DNA from: Glandiceps talaboti
Lineage: Eukaryota; Hemichordata; Enteropneusta; Spengelidae
Direction of reading: 5' to 3'
NCBI RefSeq assembly: GCF_964340395.1
Contig: NC_135558.1
Span: 1,667,501-1,731,500 of the forward strand
Length of the DNA: 64,000 nucleotides
Both the position numbers and the translations under genes were made by a program. Of the stretch, positions 56,201 to 64,000 are shown piece by piece. Each line of letters begins with the position of its first letter. Within the stretch, counting starts at the first letter, position 1. Under the pieces are notes generated by a model, which was not told the origin of the DNA, did no database searches, and was given only the letters and a program-made list of their open reading frames with translations.

Positions 56201-58452
56201 TCACTGTGACCCTGGCTGTCCAGTCCTGATCCTATAGTTTCAGCACCATTACCTTGGGCTGGGGTTGTGGGTGCAGAATGAAAAAGTCTATGAGGGGATG
56301 GGATGCTATGCGGTGGGAAAGGAAAATGTGTAGTGTTCAGATTGTTCTGAGTAAATGGTGTCATTGGAGTGTAAATGAAGCTGGCGGCACTCATTGGTGA
56401 TGGGATAATACTTGATCCAGGACTTGGAAGGCTTCCTGTTGGTGATGACCGCTGACTTCCTGGTGATGGAGCATTGCTACGAAAATAACGAATGGCATCT
56501 GCACTTAGAGGTGGATTCATGAGAATTCTATCTCTTTCAAGTAATGGATTTTTCTCTGGTTTCAAGAACCCTTCTGTAAGCCTTTGGTGTAACTGTGGAC
56601 TATGTGGACTTATGGTCAACAACGGAGGGGGTGGTGGTATTGAAACGGGTGAAATGGTGACTTTTGGGATGACTGGAGTACTAGTAATCTCTTTTTTCTC
56701 TGGACTTGTTCTTCCTTCCTTCATTGTCTCTGCTAACTCGCTCGCTTGATACAACCCACTCCATCGTTTTGTTGGTGGCAGTTTCTTCAACTGTATTTGG
56801 TTACCTTCATCGCTGGTCACTTCCATCATGCTTCGAAATTTCTTATCTTCCAAAGGTTCCACTAATCTGTCATCTAGTAGTGAGTCGAATATCCGTTTCA
56901 TTTCACTACAAAACAACAAATTAAAAAAAAGTTACTATGGAGGTGTGGACAATCTTCGACCGAAATGATGAATTTCAATGACCAATTTAAAAAAAAATCT
57001 TAAATCGGAACACAATTCTAATTTCATTTTCATTCTTCCTCGTCAATTGTAAAATCATTTATAAATCTCTTGATACTAGGAAGAGGGAGAGAAATGACAT
57101 AAAAGAACGTCATTTACATGTAACGGCAATTACACGTACTTATAAATAGCTTTCTTTCACATATTTCAAAACCGCTATTTGTAAATTTATGCATTCGGAT
57201 TCACAACGCATACTTTTCAAGTTAAATAATTGTGGCTAGCCGTTTTGCTGTACAAGTTTTTTTTCCTCTGCTCGCTCGGTCTGATCGAACACGCATGTCA
57301 ATATATTCCACAGCATCAGTGCTGTCGACACGGGAGACAATATCGATACACCGACCATGCTTGCGCTCTCGTAAACAAACGATCGGAGAAGAGACCGTTT
57401 ACTTCCTGGTCTACCACATATACGCCACATTAACTTATAACTGTACATCAAAGTTTTTGCAACAATGTACACATTATCTTGACAAAGTAACAAATTTGCA
57501 GAACGTCGAAATATCAACATCGCGAGAGAAAAAAAGATACCGCCCGAGATTTATGCTAGTAGTTACATGAATGATTAAAAATACCAAAGATGTGGAAGTA
57601 AAGTTTTCAATTTTTGGCGATTAATGACCTTTCATTTAAAAGGTGAAATGTCGGACACTGAGAACTAGAACGGGTTGACTCAGTAATGAACGTACTCACC
57701 GGGAAGAATCGACTCTAAATAAATATGTCAAAACGGCACTGGTAAAGTTGCGACGTGCTGGTTCGGGTTTGTCCGGCTTGGATGACCACTGTGTCAGTGT
57801 TACGCCCCGTTCAGTCTCAAGTCTGACAGGCAAAACACTACGGTTGGCTAAAAATAACACGAATGGACCAGCCAAGAGGAATATAAATTAGCAGAGGTGA
57901 ATGAACGCGTGTATGACCTTTCTGCGTGAAGACGGGTGACATAAAGGTAAACAATATCTTCGTTCACGGTAGAAAAAGTAGTTCATACCCAAAATCGTTG
58001 TAATTTAGTGTAGACAAATAAACAAATCAAAAACATCATATTCTGCATTATGCATATTTTTAATGGAATCTTTCTGTAGCATTAAAAACGAAATACTGAA
58101 TTAAATTTAGAAATACTTAGTAAATGCGCAATGATATGAAGGACAAGTTATGTCGTACAAGGCACTCAGACACAAGGTTAGTCGTCGGTTAGTACAAGTC
58201 GACTAGACCACGGGGGCGATGATCTTATTCTGAGGGACAGTGGTTACGTCATCGTCTAATTGTCTTGCCATTATTAGCAAATTTATTTGCATACAACGGA
58301 AGTGAAACTTGCACTAATGAGTTGCTCGCTACACACAGCTACTTCATAACAAATGACAATCATTGTTCTAAAAATTAAAGTTGGGACTCGATATTATGCG
58401 AATCTTTGTTCGAATTACCTATTAACATTTACCTGTAGGGCTGTGCTCCCAT
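41833..58452 (-). CDS. HR4: HR4-type nuclear receptor (NR6 group), six coding exons
   Basis: A nuclear receptor acting as a DNA-binding transcription factor; in insects HR4 works in the ecdysone cascade, and its role here is unknown. Coding exons in transcript order (minus): 58452-58433, 57837-57700, 56905-55956, 43586-43534, 43065-42324, 42032-41833. Phases agree throughout (2103 nt, 700 residues). Residues 301-366 are the two-zinc-finger DNA-binding domain: Cys301/304/318/321 and Cys337/343/353/356, with P-box [25 protein letters not shown] and [16 protein letters not shown] are typical of HR4. The C-terminal extension [14 protein letters not shown] is split between exons. Residues ~395-437 are Lys/Arg/Ala-rich helical hinge. 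The ligand-binding-domain signature is [12 protein letters not shown] (512-523) and [10 protein letters not shown]. The protein ends [14 protein letters not shown] with no acidic AF-2 helix. Exon 1 is the least certain; Met55 in exon 3 is an alternative start. Confidence 0.93.
42324..43065 (-). CDS. HR4: HR4 exon 5, hinge and most of the ligand-binding domain
   Basis: Residues 388-635. Acceptor TATTCACAG, then [20 protein letters not shown]. The open frame extends 18 bases into the intron, so the ATG at 43083 is not the start. The ligand-binding domain holds [20 protein letters not shown] and [12 protein letters not shown]. Donor GTAAGA, phase 1. Confidence 0.96.
43534..43586 (-). CDS. HR4: HR4 exon 4 (53 nt), DNA-binding-domain C-terminal extension
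   Basis: Encodes [17 protein letters not shown], the A-box-like extension that matches HR4 ([12 protein letters not shown]). It is bounded by TAG acceptor and GTAAAG donor and fills the phases of exons 3 and 5 exactly. Confidence 0.95.
43869..43931. repeat. Microsatellite (GT)n
   Basis: Nearly uninterrupted GT run in HR4 intron 3. Confidence 0.96.
44146..44415. repeat. Compound microsatellite (GTAT)n/(GT)n/(GGTG)n
   Basis: Alternating GTAT and GT runs with a GGGTGGGC-type section near 44244-44286. Both strands give Val/Cys/Met or His/Thr repeat ORFs, all artefactual. Confidence 0.95.
45221..45300. repeat. Perfect 40-bp tandem duplication
   Basis: Bases 45221-45260 (starting ATGATACTTAAAATACATTT) are repeated exactly at 45261-45300, indicating a very recent event or local assembly slippage. 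Confidence 0.95.
46145..46204. mobile_element. 60-bp element with TAGTCT termini and 9-bp target duplication
   Basis: Starts TAGTCTAGTTCCTAC and ends CATCCAGACTA, so the ends are inverted TAGTCT(A/G)G. The flanks CCTCTGAGC (46136-46144) and CCTCTCAGC (46205-46213) form a 9-bp direct duplication with one mismatch. The interior GTATCATTACGATTTATACC matches the minisatellite unit at 30.7 and 36.0 kb. Confidence 0.75.
46790..46870. repeat. Dispersed element with TGACCTAAGGGG motif, copy 4
   Basis: GAGTGACCTAAGGGGACTTG, then TATTTTTCTGCTGAATGAAG and an ATTGGAAAAAT variant of the ATTGGGGAATAA block. Same orientation as the 16.4-kb copy. Confidence 0.55.
50083..50104. repeat. Poly-C tract
   Basis: About 22 consecutive C bases in HR4 intron 3; its length may be unreliable in sequencing. 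Confidence 0.9.
50945..51058. repeat. ~53-bp tandem duplication
   Basis: CATTCTAGTATTAGGGAG and CTCATACAGGTAGTAGA occur twice in direct tandem with few differences. Confidence 0.85.
55956..56905 (-). CDS. HR4: HR4 exon 3, N-terminal domain and DNA-binding domain
   Basis: Residues 53-370. Acceptor TTTGTAG, then [21 protein letters not shown] Pro/Ser-rich disordered region and an acidic patch ([10 protein letters not shown]) precede both zinc fingers. Donor GTATGT in phase 1, inside the Ala codon of AVRED. The in-frame ATG at 56919 lies upstream of the acceptor and is not used. Confidence 0.96.
57700..57837 (-). CDS. HR4: HR4 exon 2
   Basis: 138 nt encoding [20 protein letters not shown] and [18 protein letters not shown], open and in phase with exon 3 across donor GTGAGT. 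There is an in-frame stop upstream with no ATG between, so the frame must be entered by splicing. Two acceptors are possible; only the one ending CCGTAG is in phase with the proposed exon 1. Confidence 0.75.
57838..58432 (-). other. HR4 intron 1 (if exon 1 is correct)
   Basis: Lies between candidate exon 1 and exon 2; no other coding sequence is seen. Confidence 0.45.
58433..58452 (-). CDS. HR4: Candidate HR4 first coding exon
   Basis: A 20-nt coding piece, ACC-ATG-G in good initiation context, encodes MGAQPY plus two bases and is followed by donor GTAAAT. The phase fits exon 2 exactly. It is short, so the assignment rests on phase and context only. Confidence 0.5.
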
Positions 58453-59820
58453 GGTAACTGTGACGGTACGGTGATGCTAGGGCTCGAGGTCATTTCATTG
58501 GTTAGTTCATTGTTGAACGACAACATGACGTACACAAACTATTTGCATAAAACAAGTTCGTGATTTATGATGATGACAATGCTTTGCAATGTTAGTTTCA
58601 CCATTTAGCCCGCGTATGGTATATTTTAATACTAGTTTTAATACAGAAAAAAATGAGCAATAATCGCGCGACCGTGACGGTAATTACCTATGTCGATGAA
58701 TATAGTTATTTTTTTTCTTCAATAGATGCCCATGACTCGTGGACTTGACCACACTTCATGACTTATGATGATTGGGGGCGCAATTACGTATACATACCGT
58801 ACCATAATAAGTATACAGTACCACCCCCACCCCCACCCCCATGACAGTGCCTTGTGGCTGCGCCTAAATACAGATATTATTATTAGACATTTTTAAACAT
58901 ATACTAAACAAACAATTAAAAAATTATATGATTTTAGAAAGAAGTGCCTCATCACACAGATCATGACGTCACCATAAACCCATCAATGTACGCATGTTTG
59001 TCCTTCACCGCCAATGAAGGTCAGGGTCGCTCAGATTTAGTTCCGTGCGCAAATAAGTTACTTGTTTGGGTTCACGGCAAATGTAGGTCGGGTGTACTTA
59101 CGCAAGTCGAAGCGCCTCACTTCCGTTCGACATCTCTATATGTAGAACAGTCAATAGTAGAACAATATTTCACTGGAGATATATTGGACGCAAGCGAACA
59201 TTCTTTCACGAAGGAAAACTTTATTTTTTTAATCGGAAATATTGAACGTCGGACAAATATTTTCTTTAAATTTAAACTTGCAATTTGGATTTCTTTTTCT
59301 CCTATTACAAAGGTAATACCAAAATTCCCAACGTCACCTCTAGGTGTATTGTACGAACAACGGGCAATATTTTTATTTAATTACATAGCATCCATGTAAT
59401 CAATATGTTTTCATTTGTACACGTGTATCATATACACTCTCTTATTGGGATTTGAAAATTAATAACGGAAAGGGAAAATTCATTTTGCTTTTTCCACACG
59501 ACATTCTATCCAACTAGCTTTTAAAAGAAAACCTGATAGAATATGAAATATATGTTTCAAAACTAACAAATAAGCTGAATATTAGTTTACTCATTATCTC
59601 AAACCCCCCCCCCCTTGAACACACCACGTGATCACACCACATGGTCTCCTTCCTCATCGTTTCTAAGCCTCGACTAACATTTTCAAGCAATGAGCTACAG
59701 TTTCTTGGATTGAATCGACAGACTAGTAGTCTATAAAGACTAATTTCCACTTTACAGGTCGTTCTTCCCTTGTTCACATGTTGGGTACATTTAAAGATCT
59801 TTCAGACTCAGTACATTCAT
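58453..59820 (-). promoter_or_regulatory. HR4 upstream region with CpG-rich patches
   Basis: CpG is commoner here than in the flanking AT-rich DNA, notably 58600-58690 and 58960-59220. A strong minus-strand donor-like GTAAGTAC lies at 59101-59094 after CGCTTCGACTTGC, so a 5' UTR exon could lie there. No core promoter motif is certain. Confidence 0.3.
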
Positions 59821-59823
59821 TGA

Positions 59824-59842
59824 TATATATATATATATATAG
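59824..59842. repeat. (TA)n tract, left of hammerhead-like repeat
   Basis: Short AT run immediately left of the inverted repeat at 59845. Confidence 0.9.
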
Positions 59843-59844
59843 TA

Positions 59845-59926
59845 TTGGTAGTACTGGAACTAACAACAGTTGTCTGATGATCGCACAATGCGTGAAACTC
59901 CTAAGAAAGAGTTCCAGTACTACCAA
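59845..59926 (+). ncRNA. Hammerhead-ribozyme-like motif within a 17-bp perfect inverted repeat
   Basis: The arms TTGGTAGTACTGGAACT (59845-59861) and its exact complement (59910-59926) enclose CTGATGA (59874-59880). Next come a 4-bp stem CGCA/TGCG with loop CAA, GAAA (59894-59897), a short stem CTC/GAG, and a GTT cleavage-type triplet. This is the order of a type I hammerhead core. Two points argue against full activity: the pair next to the core in stem II is T-T rather than G-C, and the arm that would form stem I is separated from CTGATGA by 12 bases. TA tracts on both sides are compatible with Penelope-like elements, which carry such ribozymes. Activity is not established. Confidence 0.5.
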
Positions 59927-59944
59927 AACTATTGCGCTCTGCCA

Positions 59945-59946
<2 letters not shown>

Positions 59947-60003
<57 letters not shown>
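59947..60003. repeat. (TA)n microsatellite, right of hammerhead-like repeat
   Basis: About 55 bp of TA repeats. Confidence 0.96.
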
Positions 60004-60006
<3 letters not shown>

Positions 60007-60656
60007 TGGAGGGTATAATTAAACAGAGGGAGCAGTCGTTTATCCCTCTATCATACTCGATTGAATACGAGCTCAGCAGGGCTTACTTTCAAGGCTTCAG
60101 TATTTAGTCCATCGACCCCAAAACTCAGCAATATGAAGAACATTTTGTGGATAATTTAAAGATATTGATATAAAACTCACCGAATGAATCCAAGATATAT
60201 ATATATATAAGTAAATTTGCATAATTATTATCATACCTGATTTTCATTCTTCAATGTGTGAAAGCTGTCATACAAAATCAGCTTTAACTTGTTATGATTG
60301 TGGTCAGTGCGTTGCAAGATTTTTTGTGCCACATAACCCACACATTATCCTCCACGTGTGTGGGTTTCCTTGTGAAACCTTTGATCTTGATATAAAAAAA
60401 TATAGGCCAACCGTTAATGCGTCATCTATTCTGGGCATGCGCATATTGCTCAAGGACAATTCTCAAGGTCAAAGCTCGAATATCTACCGATGATTGGCAC
60501 GTATTTGGATCGGTGAAGTGTCAACTGATGTGTGCTTACCATCGATAAAGATTCTTCTGAGAATTATGTGTGCGTATATTAACATATATGAGCTTTGAAT
60601 GAACCTAAATAACTGATTATGTTTCATCAAACTGTATTTCTATTCTACGGAAGAGG

Positions 60657-60715
60657 TAGTCTAGTTCCTATACAGTATTGTTACGATTTATACCACAGTC
60701 TGGTCATCCAGACTA
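60657..60715. mobile_element. 59-bp element with TAGTCT termini and 9-bp target duplication
   Basis: Starts TAGTCTAGTTCCTATACAGT and ends TCATCCAGACTA. Flanks CGGAAGAGG (60648-60656) and CGGAAGGGG (60716-60724) are a 9-bp direct duplication with one mismatch. Same family as 46145-46204, at an unrelated target site. Confidence 0.78.
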
Positions 60716-61477
60716 CGGAAGGGGCATTTTTTGTGACGATGGTGATTCTAGTAACGCACTCAGTATTAAAATGTCACCCATCAACACGCATAATCCCGCG
60801 CCCAAATTCCATACGCATATATACAAACACATACTAACAATAGTTTGATTTTAATCTATTCCTTGATGTGTTTTTCCAAATGACAATTTTATTTTATTTT
60901 TTTTATATTTATAAGATTTTATTGGTAACTTCAGTTGTTTACAATATAAGTTTCTCTTGTTTTACATAATAAGATGGTGTATTGTTATCCATTTGTTACA
61001 GTGCCTTTCAAGTTTGGCTTTGTTAATAACTATACAATTTTATTTTTACTTTAATAGTAACCACGGGCGTAAAAGTGTTACTTCGTAAGAGAGACTCGGT
61101 GTTCATAATTAGCTGACTACCGGAGGGTGTGTAAATCTTAATGAGAGGTGGGGTAGGTCATGCATTTTCCCCAAGAGAATTTGCATGGGCTCCCAAAAAC
61201 AAGTTATGATTTATGAGGGGACATGACAAAACCTAGCTAATAGTGCTTATAAGTTAAGTATTAACAATGTGAATAGGGCACAAACTGACTAGAACACTTC
61301 CACTTGTCACTATAAATCCTGACTTTTAGAACGTGTATGTGATCAAGTTTTACTATTCCGATCATCGTCATGACTACAGTCAGAGGTCTGGTTAGAGTGT
61401 TCACTCTCAATTCAAGTCAACTTCAAATGAGGTGGCAGTTCATTGGATATTGTCTAAATTTAAAATGAAACCATTAA

Positions 61478-61600
61478 ATAATATTTATTTATTTATTTAT
61501 TTATTTATTTATTACATCCCTTTTGTATTAGGGGCTCACTAAGCATGTTAGGAGCAGCACTAACAGAAAATTAAAATATATACACTATTAAAAATTAAAG
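61478..61600 (-). mobile_element. LINE-like 3' end with (AATA)n tail
   Basis: Read on the minus strand, AAAAGGGATGTAATAAATAA followed by (AAAT)n resembles the end at 22195-22335. Only a short 3' piece is present. Confidence 0.35.
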
Positions 61601-61675
61601 AAGATATGACTACCCCTGGTAGTATAATCACACACAGAATCAAACAAATAAGTACAAACAAACTAAAGGGAGGTA

Positions 61676-61676
<1 letters not shown>

Positions 61677-61756
<80 letters not shown>

Positions 61757-61759
61757 GGA
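61677..61759. repeat. (GA)n microsatellite ending in poly-G
   Basis: About 68 bp of GA followed by about 14 G: an uninterrupted polypurine strand. Confidence 0.96.
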
Positions 61760-62366
61760 TTTCTGTTTCAAATGTTAATAGCCAGAAGATCTAACCTTCT
61801 AAATTATTCTACATTACTTTTAACAAAATGTTTTATGTTTCAATTGCATCAATAAGGTATTGTCTGATAAGTCTCAGGGTTTAAACGTTTGTTGAACAGA
61901 TTGACCAAGTGTCGGTGGTCAAAACTTTTGTTTGTTTCAACAAAAATGTTTTAAACAAATACGATTATACATAGACTACAAGCCAAGAAATCCCGGGGAC
62001 GCTTCTCGTTTTTTAATACTTTTTTTTATAGGCGATGGTCACCAACAAAAAAAAAACACTCTAAAAGGAGTCTCTCTCCCCGGAAATTAAAAGTGGACAC
62101 TCACTTAATCGAAAACAGACACACATACATATTGATTTTAAAATAATATATTAAAATATATATTAACATATATTGATATTAAAATGATGTTATAATTATC
62201 ACATACACATTGCGATAATAACATTTGTTCTGTTTGTACTACACTTATCCGTTGTACACAGGCGCCTTGAACTTTTGGATAAAGGTACATTTTTAGAACC
62301 AGGTAATTTACAAGGCTAGAGAATATTTGATCATGGGTCAAGTGACATCAGCAATGAGATTTATGT

Positions 62367-62424
62367 GTATGTATGTATGTATGTATGTATGTATGTATGT
62401 ATGTATGTATGTATGTATGTATGT
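62367..62424. repeat. Microsatellite (GTAT)n
   Basis: About 14 GTAT units. Confidence 0.96.
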
Positions 62425-62879
62425 TTATGTTTGTAGCTGTATATGTATGTAGCTGTGTTTGTTTGTGGGTGTACTTGTCTGTGTGTCTGTCTTTGTGAGG
62501 TTTTGATTTACAAATCTTGCTATCCAATACATTAATGTGTTAGATAATTGAATATTTCAAACATTTTGGAAAATATACAAGATTTGCACCATTTTTACCC
62601 CCGGCTGTAAGCCACTCTCACTTTATGTTTCTAAAATTTTGGTTATGTATTCATTAATGTTGTCATTTTAGCGTTCAAATGTTCAATTTCAATTGAAGGC
62701 AGATTACAATTATCGTGATGATGCATGCAACTGTTGCCATGGTGATATATTTTTAGCTTTGGGACTCTATATCTCGTCACATGTTTTGGTTATCATTGTG
62801 ATTGTATTGGTGGATTCGAAATCGAAATGGTATAGACGTATGCGCATTAAAGTAAACATGGAAGACTATCGACCTATAT

Positions 62880-62991
62880 GAAAACAAACAAACAAAACAA
62901 CGAACAAACAAACAAACAAACAAACAAACAAACAAACAAACAAACAAACAACCAAACAAACAACCAAACAAACAAACAAACAAACAAACAT
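62880..62991. repeat. Microsatellite (CAAA)n
   Basis: About 27 CAAA units with CGAA and CCAA interruptions. The ORFs with Lys/Asn/Gln/Thr or Cys/Leu/Phe/Val repeats are artefacts. Confidence 0.96.
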
Positions 62992-64000
62992 CTCCAATCC
63001 ATGCAGATTCTTCAAAGTACGGTACTTTCAAACGCACGACACCTCGTCTTCATTTTTAAAAACATAAAATATAATTTTTCATCACACGATGAGGTTAATT
63101 TAATTGCACCCAATTCCTCGCCTTTCTACACATCATTTCCAGTCCGTACATTGTGTTGTTTCTATTTACGACCAGAGAATTGTCAATGCATCGACGTTAG
63201 TTAACATCATTGCTTGATTTACTGTGAGTGCTGTCAGTCACCAGTGTTCTTACTTACCTACCAGCTATATTATACATCGGAACAGTCTGATTTCACACAA
63301 TGTACTGCGACCCATCAAGTCTGCTGTTTGTGACTGGAGGTTGAACTGTGAAAGACTGCCAAGCTTGTATAAGTCGCTAATTCTAGGAATCCTGACGTAG
63401 ATGAACGTGTAACTTAAATAAGGCCACAATTTAGTTAGTTTAGATAGTTTAGATTAACACAATCGATGCTGGTAGTGAACGTGCTAACCTATCAAAACGC
63501 ATATCAATAACTTTCACTGAAGATCGGGTTCGTTGTTAGCAAATTAGATCAAGGTTAATGGGGTCAAGGTCATATATATAAATGTACTTAGTTTTCATTG
63601 CATTTAGGGGTATCATTCCAGTACTGTTAAACAGTGATCGTTATTCATGGATATGGTGGTGTGATAGTGTATTAAAAACACGAGCAAGTTGCAAATGAAT
63701 GTTATCCTCAATCTTACCTACAAACTACTGTTATTCCATAGGTGAAATATAATGACCTTCACAACAACATGGACGAAAATAAATTTACGGAACGTAGGTG
63801 ATTAACCGGAGACTGTCATATCACTAGATGGGAATAACAAACAAAAATATTTTCCATTTGACCACCAACCAGCTATAGTGATCGAAAAATTTAATGTGTG
63901 ATATCCAAAAAATGTACGTGCGCCATTCCTCCCCCACCCCAATTTTTTCCTCATGCCCCCGTCGTAAATTTAGTTAGTAAAGTTATATCGACAAGTTATC

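Larger units (their letters stand above)
60004..64000. other. Intergenic, no gene recognised
   Basis: Only short ORFs without recognisable families. The stretch holds the 60657 element, a LINE-like tail, GA, GTAT and CAAA microsatellites. Confidence 0.5.

Noticed and set aside
56492-56924. Plus-strand ORFs opposite the HR4 N-terminal exon
   Set aside because: Shadows of the HR4 coding exon, which has matched splice sites and a zinc-finger domain.
57232-57570. Overlapping plus and minus ORFs of about 100 residues in HR4 intron 2
   Set aside because: They lie inside the intron between HR4 exons 2 and 3 and show no family similarity; the higher G+C explains the lack of stops.
58944-59399. 151-residue plus-strand ORF upstream of HR4
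   Set aside because: No recognisable domain, a Phe/Ile/Lys-rich AT-driven C-terminal half, no conserved motif, and position in the HR4 upstream region. Treated as chance.
60254-60493. Cys-rich 79-residue ORF with CxxC-like spacing
   Set aside because: The spacing does not fit a known zinc-binding fold and the rest is unlike protein; no splice context supports it.

Overview
This is a metazoan nuclear window: long introns with canonical GT/AG borders, many microsatellites and minisatellites, tRNA-derived SINEs, and no bacterial gene organisation. The nuclear receptor encoded here has the protostome HR4-type DNA-binding domain rather than the vertebrate GCNF type. Together with a dense load of short mobile elements this suggests a lophotrochozoan such as a mollusc or brachiopod. 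That placement is inference; no species call is made.

Three protein-coding genes are supported. (1) 895-1222, minus: the first coding exon of mitochondrial sarcosine dehydrogenase (SARDH); the rest of the gene lies left of the window. (2) 7200-24400, plus: a complete SMG7 gene (nonsense-mediated mRNA decay adaptor). I assembled 18 coding exons whose phases all agree, giving 1110 codons plus stop. (3) 58452-41833, minus: an NR6-group nuclear receptor of the HR4 type. I assembled six coding exons giving 700 codons plus stop, with a 12-kb intron between the DNA-binding-domain exon and the rest. SARDH and SMG7 diverge from a ~6-kb interval full of microsatellites. SMG7 and HR4 converge on a ~17-kb tail-to-tail interval that must hold both 3' UTRs.

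The rest is repeat-rich. Two copies of a tRNA-derived SINE lie at 20.1 and 31.8 kb. A second SINE-like family lies at 23.2 kb, and a copy at 11.2 kb has been expanded into a 49-bp tandem array. A 46-bp minisatellite at 12.2-13.4 kb is open in all three plus-strand frames and creates false 400-residue ORFs. A 40-bp array lies in the SMG7 3' region. A ~60-bp element with TAGTCT ends and 9-bp target duplications occurs at 46.1 and 60.7 kb; its internal sequence is amplified as minisatellites at 30.7 and 36.0 kb. A 454-bp TIR element is flanked by TA, and hairpin elements lie at 6.5, 18.0 and 33.4 kb. A hammerhead-ribozyme-like core sits between TA tracts at 59.8 kb.

I see no complete new biochemical system. 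The most informative unusual signals are the hammerhead-like inverted repeat, the 9-bp-TSD micro-element that seeds minisatellites, the short upstream ORF ending two bases before the SMG7 start codon, and the arrays sitting in SMG7 introns and its 3' region. The three genes have no evident shared pathway: SARDH is one-carbon metabolism, SMG7 mRNA surveillance, and HR4 transcriptional control.
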